A stretch of 64,000 nt of DNA from Arachnopeziza araneosa. Taxonomy: Eukaryota > Ascomycota > Leotiomycetes > Helotiales > Arachnopezizaceae. The stretch covers positions 1 through 64,000 of the forward strand of contig QYAI01000119.1 of the NCBI GenBank assembly GCA_003988855.1, read 5' to 3'. A program made the position numbers and the translations under genes. This document shows positions 52,303-63,754 of the stretch, one piece after another. Numbering within the stretch: position 1 is the stretch's first letter; every line of letters begins with the position of its first letter. The notes beneath the pieces were generated by a model, which made no database searches, was not told where the DNA came from, and saw only the letters and a program-made list of their open reading frames with translations.

Positions 52303-53531
52303 ATGACGCCTAATATCAGTACTCTTCCAATCGAGATCCTCATAGAGATTTGTGTGCCTCTTGATCGATCTGATCTTAAGAATCTTCGGCTGCTCTCTAG
52401 GGCTCTAGACAAAGCATCCCTGCCAAAACTTTACGAAACCATCTATCTGCGAAGCCATACACAGAGCTTCGAGAGACTGCGCTACATCTCCCAACATGAA
52501 AAGCTCCGTAAATTGGTGAGTTGTATCGATTATGATAGGAGGATTTTCCAGAACAGAGAAGCTCGCAGCCTAGTACAATACATATTGCAAATACTTTAAC
52601 AGCCAGGACGGCGTTCTTGAAGCCGGCATCGAATAAGGAATATTGATAGACACTCTCAAAAGGCTCCCAAATCTGATCGCGATACAATACACAGCAAGGC
52701 AACCAATTATGCTGCTCGATCAAGTGTCCCACTTCCAGAGGTGATAATATCAGCAGACCGTTTAAAGGTTTCGACCTTCAGTTTTGGCCACTTTTACACT
52801 TAATCAATTTGTCTAGCGACGTTACGCGTCTGAAAAAGCACTCGGGGTATGGTTTAGAACTACAACAGTGGTACAATATTGTTACGCCATCCAGCGACTG
52901 CTATAAAAAATTTCATGTGCTAGAAGAAATTTGCCTCGAGTTGATTTTCGATGCGCATCTAGACTCACAGACATGGCAATTTCCTAATCTGCTACTTCAT
53001 GCTCCAAATTTGACATTGTTACGCCTGTCAGCTGATGACTTCCCCCAGGACAGAGACGACGACGCTGTTCAGCTTTCCGAAATAATCACTGACCAATCAT
53101 GTTGGGAGAACCTTGGAGACCTTTCTTTGGAAGGGATGACCACAGGTGGGGAATATCTGAGAGAGCTTCTACGAAAACATACAGAATCTCTTCAGTCGCT
53201 CGACCTTTCTAATATGCGCTTCAAGGTCTTGTTTGCTGAGGAGACGGATGAGTTTGTTTCATCGGATTCCTGGATTGATCTCGTACATTTTCTCGGGCAC
53301 GAGATGTCTCTAAAACATATGAGATTTAATGGCTGCTTTAGTAATGGATGGGATGAGAGCTGGGAAGTCGACGAAGTGGCCCCGAAAAATTATCTTGATC
53401 CAGCAACATCTTGCAAGTCACACCTGAAGTACAAGATCGAGCATTTCATCACGAATGGCGGGCCAACACCATTTACCCCACGTAAACGGCTTGCAAATTT
53501 TGGGGTTTTTTTGGGAAGATCTCAGGTATAA
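52303..53531 (+). pseudogene. F-box protein gene, probably disrupted
   Basis: The ATG at 52303 opens a standard F-box (ISTLPIEILIEICVPLDRSD, LRLLSRALDKASLPKLYETI) and runs 98 codons. A stop at about 52599 ends it. Another frame then gives LIDTLKRLPNLIAIQYTARQ up to a TGA at 52742, and a third open frame at 52809-53531 gives the leucine-rich C-terminal part (VLEEICLELIFDAHL, LLLHAPNLTLLRLSADDF, LQSLDLSNMRF). The pieces are in the right order for one F-box/LRR-like gene of about 400 residues, but I find no splice sites that join them all. F-box proteins recruit substrates to SCF ubiquitin ligases. Confidence 0.55.
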
Positions 53532-54185
53532 TTACTTGCCGTGGTATTACGAAGAGGATTATTCATGGCAGTTTAATCAGAGTGGCTGTTGCTAACATGC
53601 GACCTGAATCAAGTGCAGATGACATTTGCTTAAATTAGGTGTTAAGAAATAATGCCTTATCGCAAGCAACCGTTCCATTGCTTAAAGTGTCAACTGTAAT
53701 AACTCTACAGTGAAAGCTGACTTTCCACCAATCTTTGTATTTAAGGGCCAAGAGCCTCCTCCAACCGTTCTGATAGATGCAGAGTACATGGAAAGTTGCA
53801 AGTACACTCTTTGATCTCGGAACGTTTGGGCTACTCCCTTCTGCAGGACTTGGCATTCAAAGTTGATCGCGCATACATAAGCCTGCAGCAGAAGCAAAAG
53901 CTAGCATGTTCTCCAATCGGAAAAATTAATCGTTCCGGCTGTTCAGGACGCCAAAACTATTGATTTAGGGGACCCGTAAACCTATATAGTTCACAAGCCG
54001 AGACAGCTTTTTCTACTAATACAACCACCTTTCTCCGGGCAAACACAACCCTTTTTCTCCTGCCTGGGCTATTCGGTAATGTGAATCCATTTCGGAGCTG
54101 ATAGGAGCTTAAGCGAGCTCTGGGACCCCTCACTACGTTTCTTGATACTTTTTCCTCCAACTTCACCATTCACCATTCCACCTCC
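53532..54185. other. Promoter region of the Zn2Cys6 regulator
   Basis: Overlapping minus-strand frames at 53635-53897 look random. No gene seen. Confidence 0.5.
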
Positions 54186-56380
54186 ATGAGTGGGCTTAGT
54201 TCGGTAATACCCAAGTCCTCGCCCGGCTTGAGAAGTGCAGGCCGGGCGAAGAGTTGCACCCGCTGCCGTCAGGCCAAGCTTGCTTGCGATGCGCGAAAGA
54301 CCTCAACCGGGCCTTGCTCTCGGTGCAGCTCGAGGCACCTCGACTGTCGGTTTGATGCCAATTTCAAGCGCGTGTCAACTAGAAAGTAGCTCAGCTTACC
54401 TTTCTATCGATTTTGTTGTCGCGCTAACCCACCCAGGCTCACGGAAGAGATCAGTCATGGTCTGCACGCTTTGCGCTCTACAGAGCAAATTCTTCTTCCG
54501 GAATCCTTGAATGTAGAATCAACACAGACTCTGGGCTTGAACAGCGTGTTATCGGGAAATGGGAACAGTTTGCTTTCATCAGCACCCTTGCTAGTGGAAG
54601 CTTCCTTTAAGGAGCCCACTTATCACTGGCCAAATATCACAAACAGTGACAAGGTGCGATCCTATACTTTAGGCACACTGAGCCTAGACGCAGAGATTGT
54701 TGTGGAACTGTTTCAACAGTTTGTATCATTACCATCGCATTGTGGCCCTTTTGCTCATTCAATTTTGTAGCTTTGGCCTGCACTACCATCGTTACCTAAT
54801 GTTTCTTCAACCTTGTTCTTCGCTATCTGATCTACTCTCCAGGTCGCCGCTGCTCTTCTGGACCATTATTCTGGTGGCTAGTCAAGACCACGCCCGATTC
54901 GCAACTATCTATCAGAAAGTAGCCACAGAGCACGAACGACTCCTGTCGCCAGTTCTTCAGAGAGCCGTCCAGCACATTGAAAATATTCATGCCTTACTTC
55001 TTCTCTGCCTGTGGCCGATCCCCCAATCCCGCCATTTCTACAACCCTGCTTGGAATTATGTAGGACTGGCCATCAATTCCGCCATGCAACTCGATTGCCA
55101 TAATCCGATTGGTCCTATCAGCAAGACAAATGGATGGAGAGGCCTTGGACCTGTAGTTGTGAGCGATTTGAGCACCGAGGACCAAGCTCGAACTTGGTTA
55201 GGCTGTTTCTGGGTTGGATCAGTGTCAGTACTAAGATTCATGCATGTACATCGTTGATTGATCTCATAGGACAGCCATCTTTTACGGATTGCCCCCACCA
55301 ATGTCAACGCAGCAACAAATGAGGTCCATTGACAACGCCCTTAGCGCTATCTCCAATTCAATTCCGCCATCGTTTGTTACACTTGTTTCAATTCTTAAGA
55401 TTACGGACTCTGCAGTCGAGACTCTCGGAGGCATTGAAGATCATGCTCTACATTTTTCGCTCACACAAATGTTTGATGACAAGTTAGAGGAACTCAAAAA
55501 AGCGCATTCTGGTTTATGGAAATCGGAGCTTGAGATCGAATGGTGTAATGCTAAGCTGTATCTTTATGCTCTAACTTTCATAATCCCGGCAACTTCAAAC
55601 CCATCCGATAATATGCAGAAACAAATTCATCGCCAGACCATATTACACAAGGCTCCCGGAGTTGCCTCCAATCTTATAACTGAGCTAGCAAGACTCGGTC
55701 AGTTGTCAACATCAGATTTATACCCTGGTGGCCTTCTAAATTTTGTCCCAAAGCCGTATTTTACCGCACTTTTCAACGCGACGACATTTCTTTTTAGGTT
55801 TATGGCTACCTGCGTTGCACGTACGTCAGCGCAAGAAAGTCTCGTCATGAGTTTAATTGTAGAGGCACACAAGATTTTTCAGTCCTTTCCGGAACAGAGA
55901 GAACTAACCCGTGCCGCTATCCATATCGAAATGTTCATTGATGTTCTCCGGCATGGAGCTAGTGTCAATATGGATGAGTTGGTTGTAAATAACAAGCTGG
56001 GAGCGTCAATTATGTTTGATGCAGTGTTCCATGCATGTCAGCAGAGGAATGTAGACCCGCGAACTGGCAAGGCAGCGGCTGTACAGGAATGGAAAACTGT
56101 CAACGAGACTTTTGCACAGAGATTACCCGACGTACCGACGCAGAAGATTGGAGCTACTGAAGGCAAGATTGATGATATTACTGCCTTGGAAAGTAGTGGT
56201 CTTGAATTGGGGCAGCCATCATCAGCCTCTGGGCCACAAAACCCGCAGTGGTGGGGAGAGTGGGAAAACTACATAGACCTTTTCCAAGTCGGGGGTGAAC
56301 AGTGGGATGCTATGGATATGGAACAAGTGACGAATAACAATGACAATCTAGATGAGATGGGAGGTTTCATGTACTCATGA
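54186..56380 (+). CDS. Zn(2)Cys(6) transcription factor with middle homology region
   Basis: Four exons: 54186-54385, 54437-54718, 54771-55223 and 55270-56380, encoding 681 residues. The zinc cluster has Cys 24, 27, 34, 44, 47 and 54 (x2, x6, x9, x2, x6) with basic RQAKLA. The middle region contains ELFQHFGLHYHRYLMF and LLLLCLWPIP, NPAWNYVGLAINSAMQLDCH, then ARTWLGCFWVGSVTAIFYGL, as in the fungal-specific transcription factor family of the Leu3/War1-like type. A long helical C-terminal part ends in an acidic, Trp-containing tail (WWGEWENYIDLFQVGGEQW) that could be an activation domain. All three introns are 45-52 nt. Target genes unknown; the FAD oxidoreductase 630 bp downstream is a candidate (inference). 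Confidence 0.92.
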
Positions 56381-57010
56381 ACGGATCTTGGGTTGGTATG
56401 GAGAGAGTATAACAGAGTGGACAGAAATCTTTGCATGAATTAAATGGATGATAGATCACGACGAGTAAAGTGTGAATGTCAGCTGGAAGGCTCCATAGGT
56501 ATCAACTCGATAGATATGCGGATATGGAAATTGGCCAGCACCTTACTGGATTCGCTCTATCGACCACCTGAACCGACTCCAAAGCAGATTTAAAGCCTCA
56601 TACTCCTACAAGTACATTTCCTCTGCTCACATGTTCCAAAATCCATCAATCCGCATTTTCTCGTGTCAGCCTAGGCCGCGTCTGCTCAAAATCAGGTTGC
56701 GCGTCCGGTTTACGTCAAGAAAGGGGCAAACTGCGAAAACCGCAGTTCGTCTATTCTCGTGTCGCGATGTTGATGATCAGTTGGGAAACTGAGTTGCGAA
56801 AGTCGCATCCGATGTGTTGATTTTGCGTTGCAGGAGGATCTCGCATCATGACTGTTTTTCGAACTGCGAGAGTCGCAGTTGGCCATTGTGTTGTGGGAGT
56901 TCTATATATGTCACCAATGTAAGACGTGGTTTCAATATTCTGCCCTCGTCTCATACTAACTTTGTTCTCTTTGCTTCTAAACGCCATTGAAATCTATCTT
57001 AGCGATCAAG
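56381..57010. other. Promoter region of the FAD oxidoreductase
   Basis: Near 56733-56880 several copies of a CTGCGA(A/G)A-type element (ACTGCGAAAACCGCAGTT, GAGTTGCGAAAGTCGCA, AACTGCGAGAGTCGCAGTT) form short inverted repeats. A TATATATG box lies near 56904. They look like binding sites for a regulator. Confidence 0.5.
56730..56880. promoter_or_regulatory. Three spaced palindromic CTGCGA..TCGCAG elements
   Basis: AACTGCGAAAACCGCAGTT at about 56729-56747, TTGCGAAAGTCGCA at about 56793-56806 and AACTGCGAGAGTCGCAGTT at about 56862-56880 share an ACTGCGA(G/A)A(G/A)(T/C)CGCAGT dyad. They sit between the Zn2Cys6 gene and the FAD oxidoreductase. Such repeated dyads are typical operator sites of fungal binuclear zinc regulators, though not the usual CGG form. 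Confidence 0.55.
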
Positions 57011-58966
57011 ATGCAACTCGAGAACTCATGTCGACCACCGCTTCTTCAGTCGTTATTTCTCTTCTCTTCAATTCTCTACTCCGTTCAAGCTCACCCCCGA
57101 ACCTGCAAGTCAACACCGAATGATGCATCCTGGCCCAAGACCTCACAATGGAACACCCTCAATCGAACCATTTCGGGGCGCTTACTGCATCCTCTCCCGC
57201 CCGCAGCCGCATGCCACTCCTCCTATCTCGGCTCCAGTGACCCTTGCGTTGAGATCGCAGCGGCATGGAGCAACTTCACTTTCCACCAAGATAACCCTGT
57301 GAGCGTGGCGTGGAACAACATGAACAACGATTCCTGCCTCCCGGACCCATCTGCGCCGTGCAGTGAGCTAGGCTACCCGGTTTATGTCGTCAATGCCTCG
57401 TCGGCATGTGATGTCAAAGCCGCCGTTGACTTTGCGAGGGAGAATAATATCAGGTTGAATGTTAAGGCATCAGGACATGACTACTTGAGACGGTGAGTTT
57501 GCCGGCTTGGGTCGGGTGGCTGGAGATTGTGGAAAGCTGACGTGATGGACAGATCTACAGCGCCCTACTCTCTCTCGATATGGATGAGATACATGGTTGG
57601 AGGATACGAGTATCATGAAACTTTCCAACCAGAAGGCTGTTCCATCACAATCAATACTACTGCAGTGACCGCTGGTGCAGGCTCATACGTTAGTGATATA
57701 TACCAGAATCTCAACCTGCACAACCAAACACTCGTTGATGGGATGGGAAGAGAGGTTACCATGGGTGGATACCTTACTGGTGGTGGCCACAGTCCTCTCT
57801 CTCACATGTACGGGCTGGGTGCTGATCAGGTCTACCAAGTTGAGATGGTGACACCTGGTGGAGAAATAATTACAGCCAACGAGTGTCAGAACTCAGACCT
57901 GTTCTGGGCTGTGCGGGGGGTTAGTACTCGTTTCTAATGAATGAGGAGTGACTGACATCTTAGGGTGGCGGAGGAACGTTTGGAGTTCTGACAAAAGTCA
58001 CAGTTCGCACGATTCCGGCTACCCCAATAGCACTGTATGACTTTAGCCTCCAAACAGAGCCAAACTCTACAGTATACTGGGAAGCATTGACCTATTTCCT
58101 AGCACAATACCCTCCGCTTTCCGCAGCGAACGTCTCTGCTTTCACATATCTCTACCCCAACATCACCCTTACGAAAGGTGGAGATCCTGTAGCATCTTTC
58201 CAAGGGGTCTTTGCCTTGCCCGACCCTACCTCAGCAACCGCATTGGAGGATCTATGGGCACCTTTCTGGACACATATTAATGAGACGTACCCGAACCAGA
58301 CACGGACTCAAGCAATCTCGACCGTCTTTCCGAATCTTTACAGCATGTTCCTCGAGTACGCCGATTCCAGCACGGCAGGAGTAGATAAGGTGGTTGGATC
58401 ATGGCTTCTCCCTCCGGAGACGTTGACAGATGATGCTCTGCTCCCTGCTCTGGTGGATTTCTTGGGTGATTCTGGGGCCAGGCTGTATATGGTTTCTGGC
58501 AAGGGCGTCTGGGATGCGGAGCCGAGAGGCGGTAGTGATGCTGTCAACCCAGCTTGGAGAAAGGCGTTGATTCATGCTGGCAAGTCATGCTCAGTCGTGG
58601 ATCAGGATTGAAGACTGACAAACACAGTGACGTCCCAAGAATGGACACCTCTCAACAAAACCCAGCAAGCGATCGCTGAGCACAGCGTGAATGAAATTCA
58701 GACCGCGGCGCTACGAAGACTGGTTCCTGATTCTGGAGCTTACATCAACGAGGTAGGATCCCCATGCTCGAATTTTCCCGGACTGATTGCTGATGAGACA
58801 GGCCTACCTGAACGAACCCGATTTCCAACGCGCGTTCTGGGGATCGAATTATGAAAGGTTATCACAGATCAAGAAGACCGTTGATCCAGATGACTTGTTT
58901 TGGTGCCAGATCTGTGTCGGGAGTGAGGGGTGGGAAATGGCTGGAGATTACTTATGTCGGGTTTGA
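57011..58966 (+). CDS. Secreted BBE-like FAD-linked oxidoreductase
   Basis: Five exons: 57011-57492, 57553-57919, 57964-58579, 58628-58752 and 58802-58966, encoding 584 residues. A signal peptide ends near residue 27 (VQA). The FAD-binding PCMH domain has VNASSACDVKAAVDFARENN and KASGHDYLRRS, where His156 is the usual covalent flavin site. It continues with GYLTGGGHSPLSHMYGLGAD and DLFWAVRGGGGGTFGVLTKV. The C-terminal BBE motif is YLNEPDFQRAFWGSNYERL, then DPDDLFWCQICVGSEGW. The second covalent Cys site of GOOX-type enzymes is not seen. The family oxidises sugars or alkaloid-like compounds. Intron 3 begins with GC. A palindrome-rich promoter lies upstream. Confidence 0.93.
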
Positions 58967-59623
58967 GAAGGGGAAGCGAAGAACTCAGTTTGTTCCTAAA
59001 ATCAAGTAAACGCCCTGTATTAGTTAAAGCTCAAATAACCGTACAAGCATAAGAAGCCGTATTAAGATTGTTGGGTTTTCGTTTCCAAAACCTGCTTTGT
59101 TATGTGTCATTTTCAGAGCTTGTAAGTGCTCTTGTCACGCTGCCAAAACAAAGGTCGGAAAATTATCGATAAAGATAGTGATAACGGCGAAACGTCAGAA
59201 TACTCCATCTTCGCTGGCTAGGTAGTTTGATGCTCTGGAGGAGGAATTAGTTTCGTATTGCATTGCGTGACATTTCCTGCGCAAATGATAATGATCGAGG
59301 TGAGGATATATTTGATTGGCCACAACACCATCTCCAAACCTGTGATAGATCATGTTGTGGTATATAAATAGGTAGCTTCTCCATATGCAGAGCCCTTCTC
59401 GGTAGTAGACTGTCTTGAACGCGTAGGAAGAGGCTGAAAGACGGCATCTCGGGAGCCAATGGATCCTAGCCGCCCGACCTAGTTGGCAACGACAATTGAC
59501 CAGACCAGAACCGACCTTTGTCAACACAACCAACAACCTTCCTATGGCTCTGAGCGCACTCTTTTGCCGGCCTGACTGACGGCCCCTCTCCTCGCCCTTC
59601 TTGGGAGTGTCGCATTTTCCAAC
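58967..59623. other. Spacer before the nuclease-like gene
   Basis: Overlapping minus-strand frames at 59195-59742 have no domain signal. No gene seen. Confidence 0.5.
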
Positions 59624-61446
59624 ATGAAGAGCCGAATTTCCAAGACGAAGATCCGCCGCTCCCCTCTAGATCTATCCAAAGCCTCCCAAGACAAGCTCCT
59701 TGATATTGCTACTAAAACGAGTGAAGGTATGTACACTGCCATGGCTTGATTATTGTAAAGAGCTTTGACTGATATGTGTTTGGTAGCTTCAGAAGTCCTC
59801 TCAGGTTCTCAAGTGCCACCACAACTGTCTGCAGATCCTCGCGGCCCCTCGCTCGTGCCGGCTAGGAAGAGGAAGCTCAATGCGACTTCGCAGACTGATA
59901 CATTGCCTGCGAAGAGATTTCGAGCAACGAGACAAACTATAACAGGTGGTACGCGCTTACTACGTAAAGGTTGAGGCTGGTTGTGCTAACTTGCCCAGAC
60001 TCACAACTCCTGAGGCGAAGCGCGAGGCTTCAAGTGCGACAGAACCTTCTAAACAACATCGAATCTTCTACAGTGGTTATCCCGCAGGCTCCATCCCTCG
60101 TTCAAAAGCCTAAAACAGATCATCAGCGTGCTCCCTCAAAATCCAAACGGTACGATTTGACTGGGAAGAATTTACGATTACTTGATAAGAAAAATCAAAG
60201 ATCCTTGAAAACGATGCCAAAAACAAAAACTTCCAAAGGGAAAACTCGTACATCTGCTACTTCTTCTAAAACAAAGACAACAGATGAAAGTAGCTCAGCT
60301 CAATCAAAAACAATATCCACGACTTCTTCAGCTTTTCCTGCACTTGCTTTGGAGAATGGTGTCCTCGATCGTATGAATTCTAAGGCGCCGACGAACTATG
60401 AGGATCACCGTACTCGACTAGATCGAGATCGTGGGACCGTTTCTCCATCCGAATCAATGTACGGAGATTATGCTTATACTGTCGGTACCGCTCCCAACGA
60501 ACAGACTACGCTTCTAGGTATGGCTGGTCTCTTGAAAGATTACAAAGATAGAGGCTATCAAAAGGTGTATAATCAAGCGTTTACCGCTTTCCCCAAAGAG
60601 GTTGGCTTTAACAACGGACTCTCCGCGCCGCAACCTGACCTTGTCGAAGGACTTCAACGTCGAAGATTTAAGCCTTTCCCTGTCGAGGAGCAAATCGATG
60701 GTGCTGTACTATTCAAAGATGACCCATACTCCATCGCTCTCCCACACCTAGCTGGAGAGTGGAAAGGGCCTGGGAAAGACATGATTCAAGCAAGTGTGCA
60801 AAGTGCCTACGACGGTGCTGCTCTCGTGTATGGAAGGGATCAAGCCTTGGAACTTCTCGATAGTCCTGATCCTCCGCGGCATGCAGCTGTTGTATCCTTT
60901 ACTACTGATGGTAGCAATATCAACTTCTTCACCCATCATGCTGCTCAGTCAGAAGACGGAAATACCGAATATCATCAATTTCTCACCGCTTCAACAAACC
61001 TAGTTAACTCATTTGAGGAGTTCAAACAAGGTCGAAAGCAACTCAGAAACCTTCAAGATGATGCTCGAAATGAATCCTACGCTTTAAGAGATCGGTTGAC
61101 TGAACATTGGAAAGCCAAACAGACTGCGGCTCCAGCCTTTACCGAGGCAAGTAAAACCGATGATCTTGACTACATCGCAGAAAATACTGTGATAATTCCA
61201 ATTGGTAATGATACACTTGAGGAGTTAACCAAGTCTATTGATTCATCACGGGATAATATCCTGGGCGGTCAGGCTTCTGGAACGAATCTCTGGGATTCTG
61301 ACAAGGATGGCTACGAAATTATTGACAAACCACCATACAAGTTGACGCCCCCACGATCTTCGAATCGGGAAGATCGCAAACAAAAAGGTGAACAGCGCAG
61401 GAAGACCTCGTTAGCTCCATACCTGAAGCCAGGCAGTTATCCATAG
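59624..61446 (+). CDS. Fungal protein with predicted PD-(D/E)XK nuclease-like domain
   Basis: Three exons: 59624-59726, 59787-59945 and 59999-61446, giving 569 residues. The first 210 residues are basic and disordered with nuclear-localisation-like runs (RKRKLN, KKNQRSLKTMPKTKT). The domain from about 260 to 460 has SAPQPDLVEGLQ (Asp301), then LPHLAGEWKG (Glu341, Lys343), then a helix with MIQASVQSAYDGA. A PD...ExK pair followed by a Gln-containing helix is the core of restriction-endonuclease-like folds, and the whole resembles a widespread family of fungal hypothetical proteins (I believe DUF7924). Nuclear location and DNA-related activity are inference. The C terminus is hydrophilic and ends in LAPYLKPGSYP. 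Both introns are GT-AG with CTAAC-like branch sites. Confidence 0.8.
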
Positions 61447-61931
61447 AGGACTCCGTGGAAATTACACGAAAAGTCGCACATCTTCGGTGATTGACGAGGC
61501 CGCCAAGGATAACGCCCAACAGGTGTATGGGAAAGATTCTTTACTGGATAAAAGTTCTGAGCTGCTTGAAAGAGACATGATGACGCGAGATCTCACTAGC
61601 TAAATCCAAATTTTGTGAGATGAATATTGGAGTAAAAAGATATGAATATATACTTTGAGAACTCCACACGACCTTTTGATCGGCTGACTACTAACTTTCT
61701 GTTTTTAGTTTGCTACCCTGCTCTCCTTATGGGTGCCTGGGACAAAATGTTCTAAACCGATCTAACCTCTGTTTCGCAAACCAATTTTATGTTAGCTCAT
61801 AATCACAGTCATAGTTCATGGAAACGTGGAAGAATTTTTCATGGTTTGTGTATTCATCAGTCCTAAGTCCAGCCCAGAGGTTGTTACAAAGCGCAAGTTT
61901 TCTCGCTGAGATAGCTCATTGCACATCAATC
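61447..61931. other. Convergent 3' region
   Basis: An apparent continuation of the upstream protein's composition after its stop (61447-61600) may be 3' UTR or old coding sequence. No gene seen. Confidence 0.45.
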
Positions 61932-63754
61932 TTATCGTCGGCTTTTATCCGACTTTACCGTTTCTTCTACGATCTTCCTCATCTCAACCAAACATCTCCC
62001 AACCACCTCATCCTTATCAAGTGCCTGGAGCTTTTCTTCCCAGGTCAAATTCTTCATCTCATTGCTGATCACATGAGACCTCTCCATACAAGCCCTTTTT
62101 AATTCTTCGATCCGCCGATCCTTTGCATTTGAAAGTGTACGCGACGTCCAAGATAAGCAACTACTCATTGTTCCAATGAGATTGTAAACCTCTAAGTAGA
62201 TTGCTGAGGAGGCGTATCTACCGCGGCCGATTTCAAAATTTTCCGGCAGCATTGAGTCGTAGATCATTTTAAAATCATTAATGGCACTCTTCGTTGTCAG
62301 GATGTTTAACGCGAATAAGGAGGCATCGGCGAGCGCATTCCCTCGATGGGCAGCTCCATTGCCATCCTCGATAATGACGATGTCGACCTTCCTACGAATA
62401 TCACTAACATGACCATTTCTATTCAGCCTCTTTATCAGCTCCATAAAGCGGCGTCGTGTCTTGATTCCAACCTGGAGAAGGGGCTCACGAATTTCTAAGT
62501 CTTTGCTATGCTTGGCCTTGAGGGCTATGATCTCTCCTCGTAGCTTTTTGACTGTCTTCAGAAGAAAATCATTATCATCTGTTTGCGTGCTCTGGTCAAT
62601 GTAGCTCGTTTTCGAAGCTGGGCGCTCTTCTTTCGCAGGATCATCTCCATCATTCACGATGTCCTGGTTCTCGATGTCTGCTGAGACTTCCCTGGTGGAC
62701 TCGGTCGCTGGTTGAGATTTATCTCCGGTGATGAACGTGTCCTGAGAAATAACTGCAGTTTCGGAGGAACACGCATCAGACTTGAGGGGGTGGAGATCCA
62801 AGACTTTAGATTCCTGTAATACGGCATTTGATCCCACTTCCTCCCTCTCCCCGGTCGCTGGTTGAGATTCACTTTCAGCGATAAATATCTCCTGAGAAAT
62901 AACTGCTGCTCCGGAGAAAGCTTGCACCGTATCAGACTTAAGGGGCTGGAGATCCAAGACTTTAGACTCCTGTAATACGGTATTCGATCCCACTTCTTCC
63001 CTTTCTCTAGTCTGTGCAGCTTCAACCGCATCATCTCGAAGCTCAAACACCGCATCCCGAATCTCCCTGATAATCTCTCCAAGTTGAGCACTCTGACTCT
63101 GTGCCCTGTCCAAGATCCCGAGGATGTCCGACACCAGCTCTTTCGAGGTATCATGCGAGGCCGGGACTCCTTCAGGCGTGGATTGCGGGTGTGGATCTGG
63201 CTCGTTGGTTTCTGCCCCGGGCGTATGTTGGACCAGCGAGTTGCTTTCATTCCTTGCCTCTTTCCGAGTCTTAACGCCTCGCAAGTTCTATCCCGGGATC
63301 GAATCAGTCCACCCACCCTCCACGGCGAGCGAATCCACCCACCTTGAAAAGCGCAGTGAAGACCTTGCGCTTCACCCCTTCCCCCCAAATCCTCTCCCCC
63401 CGCTTACCAAGTCCGGTCGCCTTCTCTCCCTCCCCTTCCACCAACCACCTCACCTCCCTCTCCACAGCCATGAAACATCCCGGAACCTCTCTTGTGCATC
63501 TCGCCAGCTCTGAAAGAGCGAGATCTTTGAAGACTTGGAAGGCCTGGGTGTAGACGTGATTAGATGCTCCTGGGGATGGGGTTGGGAGATGGGAGGCTCA
63601 CCTTTAGGAGATCGGTTGAGTGCCTCGTGTTGGAGGGCTCGGAATTGGCGATGGGGATGGGGATGGGGATGGGGATTTGGGTGGAGGTGATGGGAGTGCG
63701 TGTCTGTGTGGATGAGCCCCCATTGGATTCAGATGGAGGGCGAAGTTTGACCAT
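61932..63754 (-). CDS. Coiled-coil protein of unknown function with internal duplication
   Basis: Three exons: 63602-63754, 63343-63543 and 61932-63287, encoding 569 residues. Exon 1 gives MVKLRPPSES and an IPIPIPIPI repeat. Exon 2 gives a helical part (FQVFKDLALSELARCTREV). Exon 3 starts NLRGVKTRKEARN; the in-frame sequence has no ATG of its own, so the spliced model is needed. It includes a ~52-residue tandem duplication (units with EEVGSN(T/A)VLQESKVLDL), a coiled coil (LLKTVKKLRGEIIALKAKHS) and a helical C-terminal half (EELKRACMERSHVISNEMKN). No known domain, signal or membrane segment. It converges with the nuclease-like gene 485 bp away. Confidence 0.7.
62700..63005 (-). repeat. ~156-bp in-frame tandem duplication in coding sequence
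   Basis: Blocks such as GGAGATCCAAGACTTTAGA and CCTGAGAAATAACTGC recur at a spacing of about 156 bp (52 codons), so the frame is kept. The copies differ mainly by small in-frame changes. Confidence 0.85.
63651..63677. repeat. GGGGAT hexamer repeat in exon 1
   Basis: Four to five tandem GGGGAT units on the plus strand (IPIPIPIPI on the coding strand) give a G-quadruplex-like run of GGGG blocks. Confidence 0.85.
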
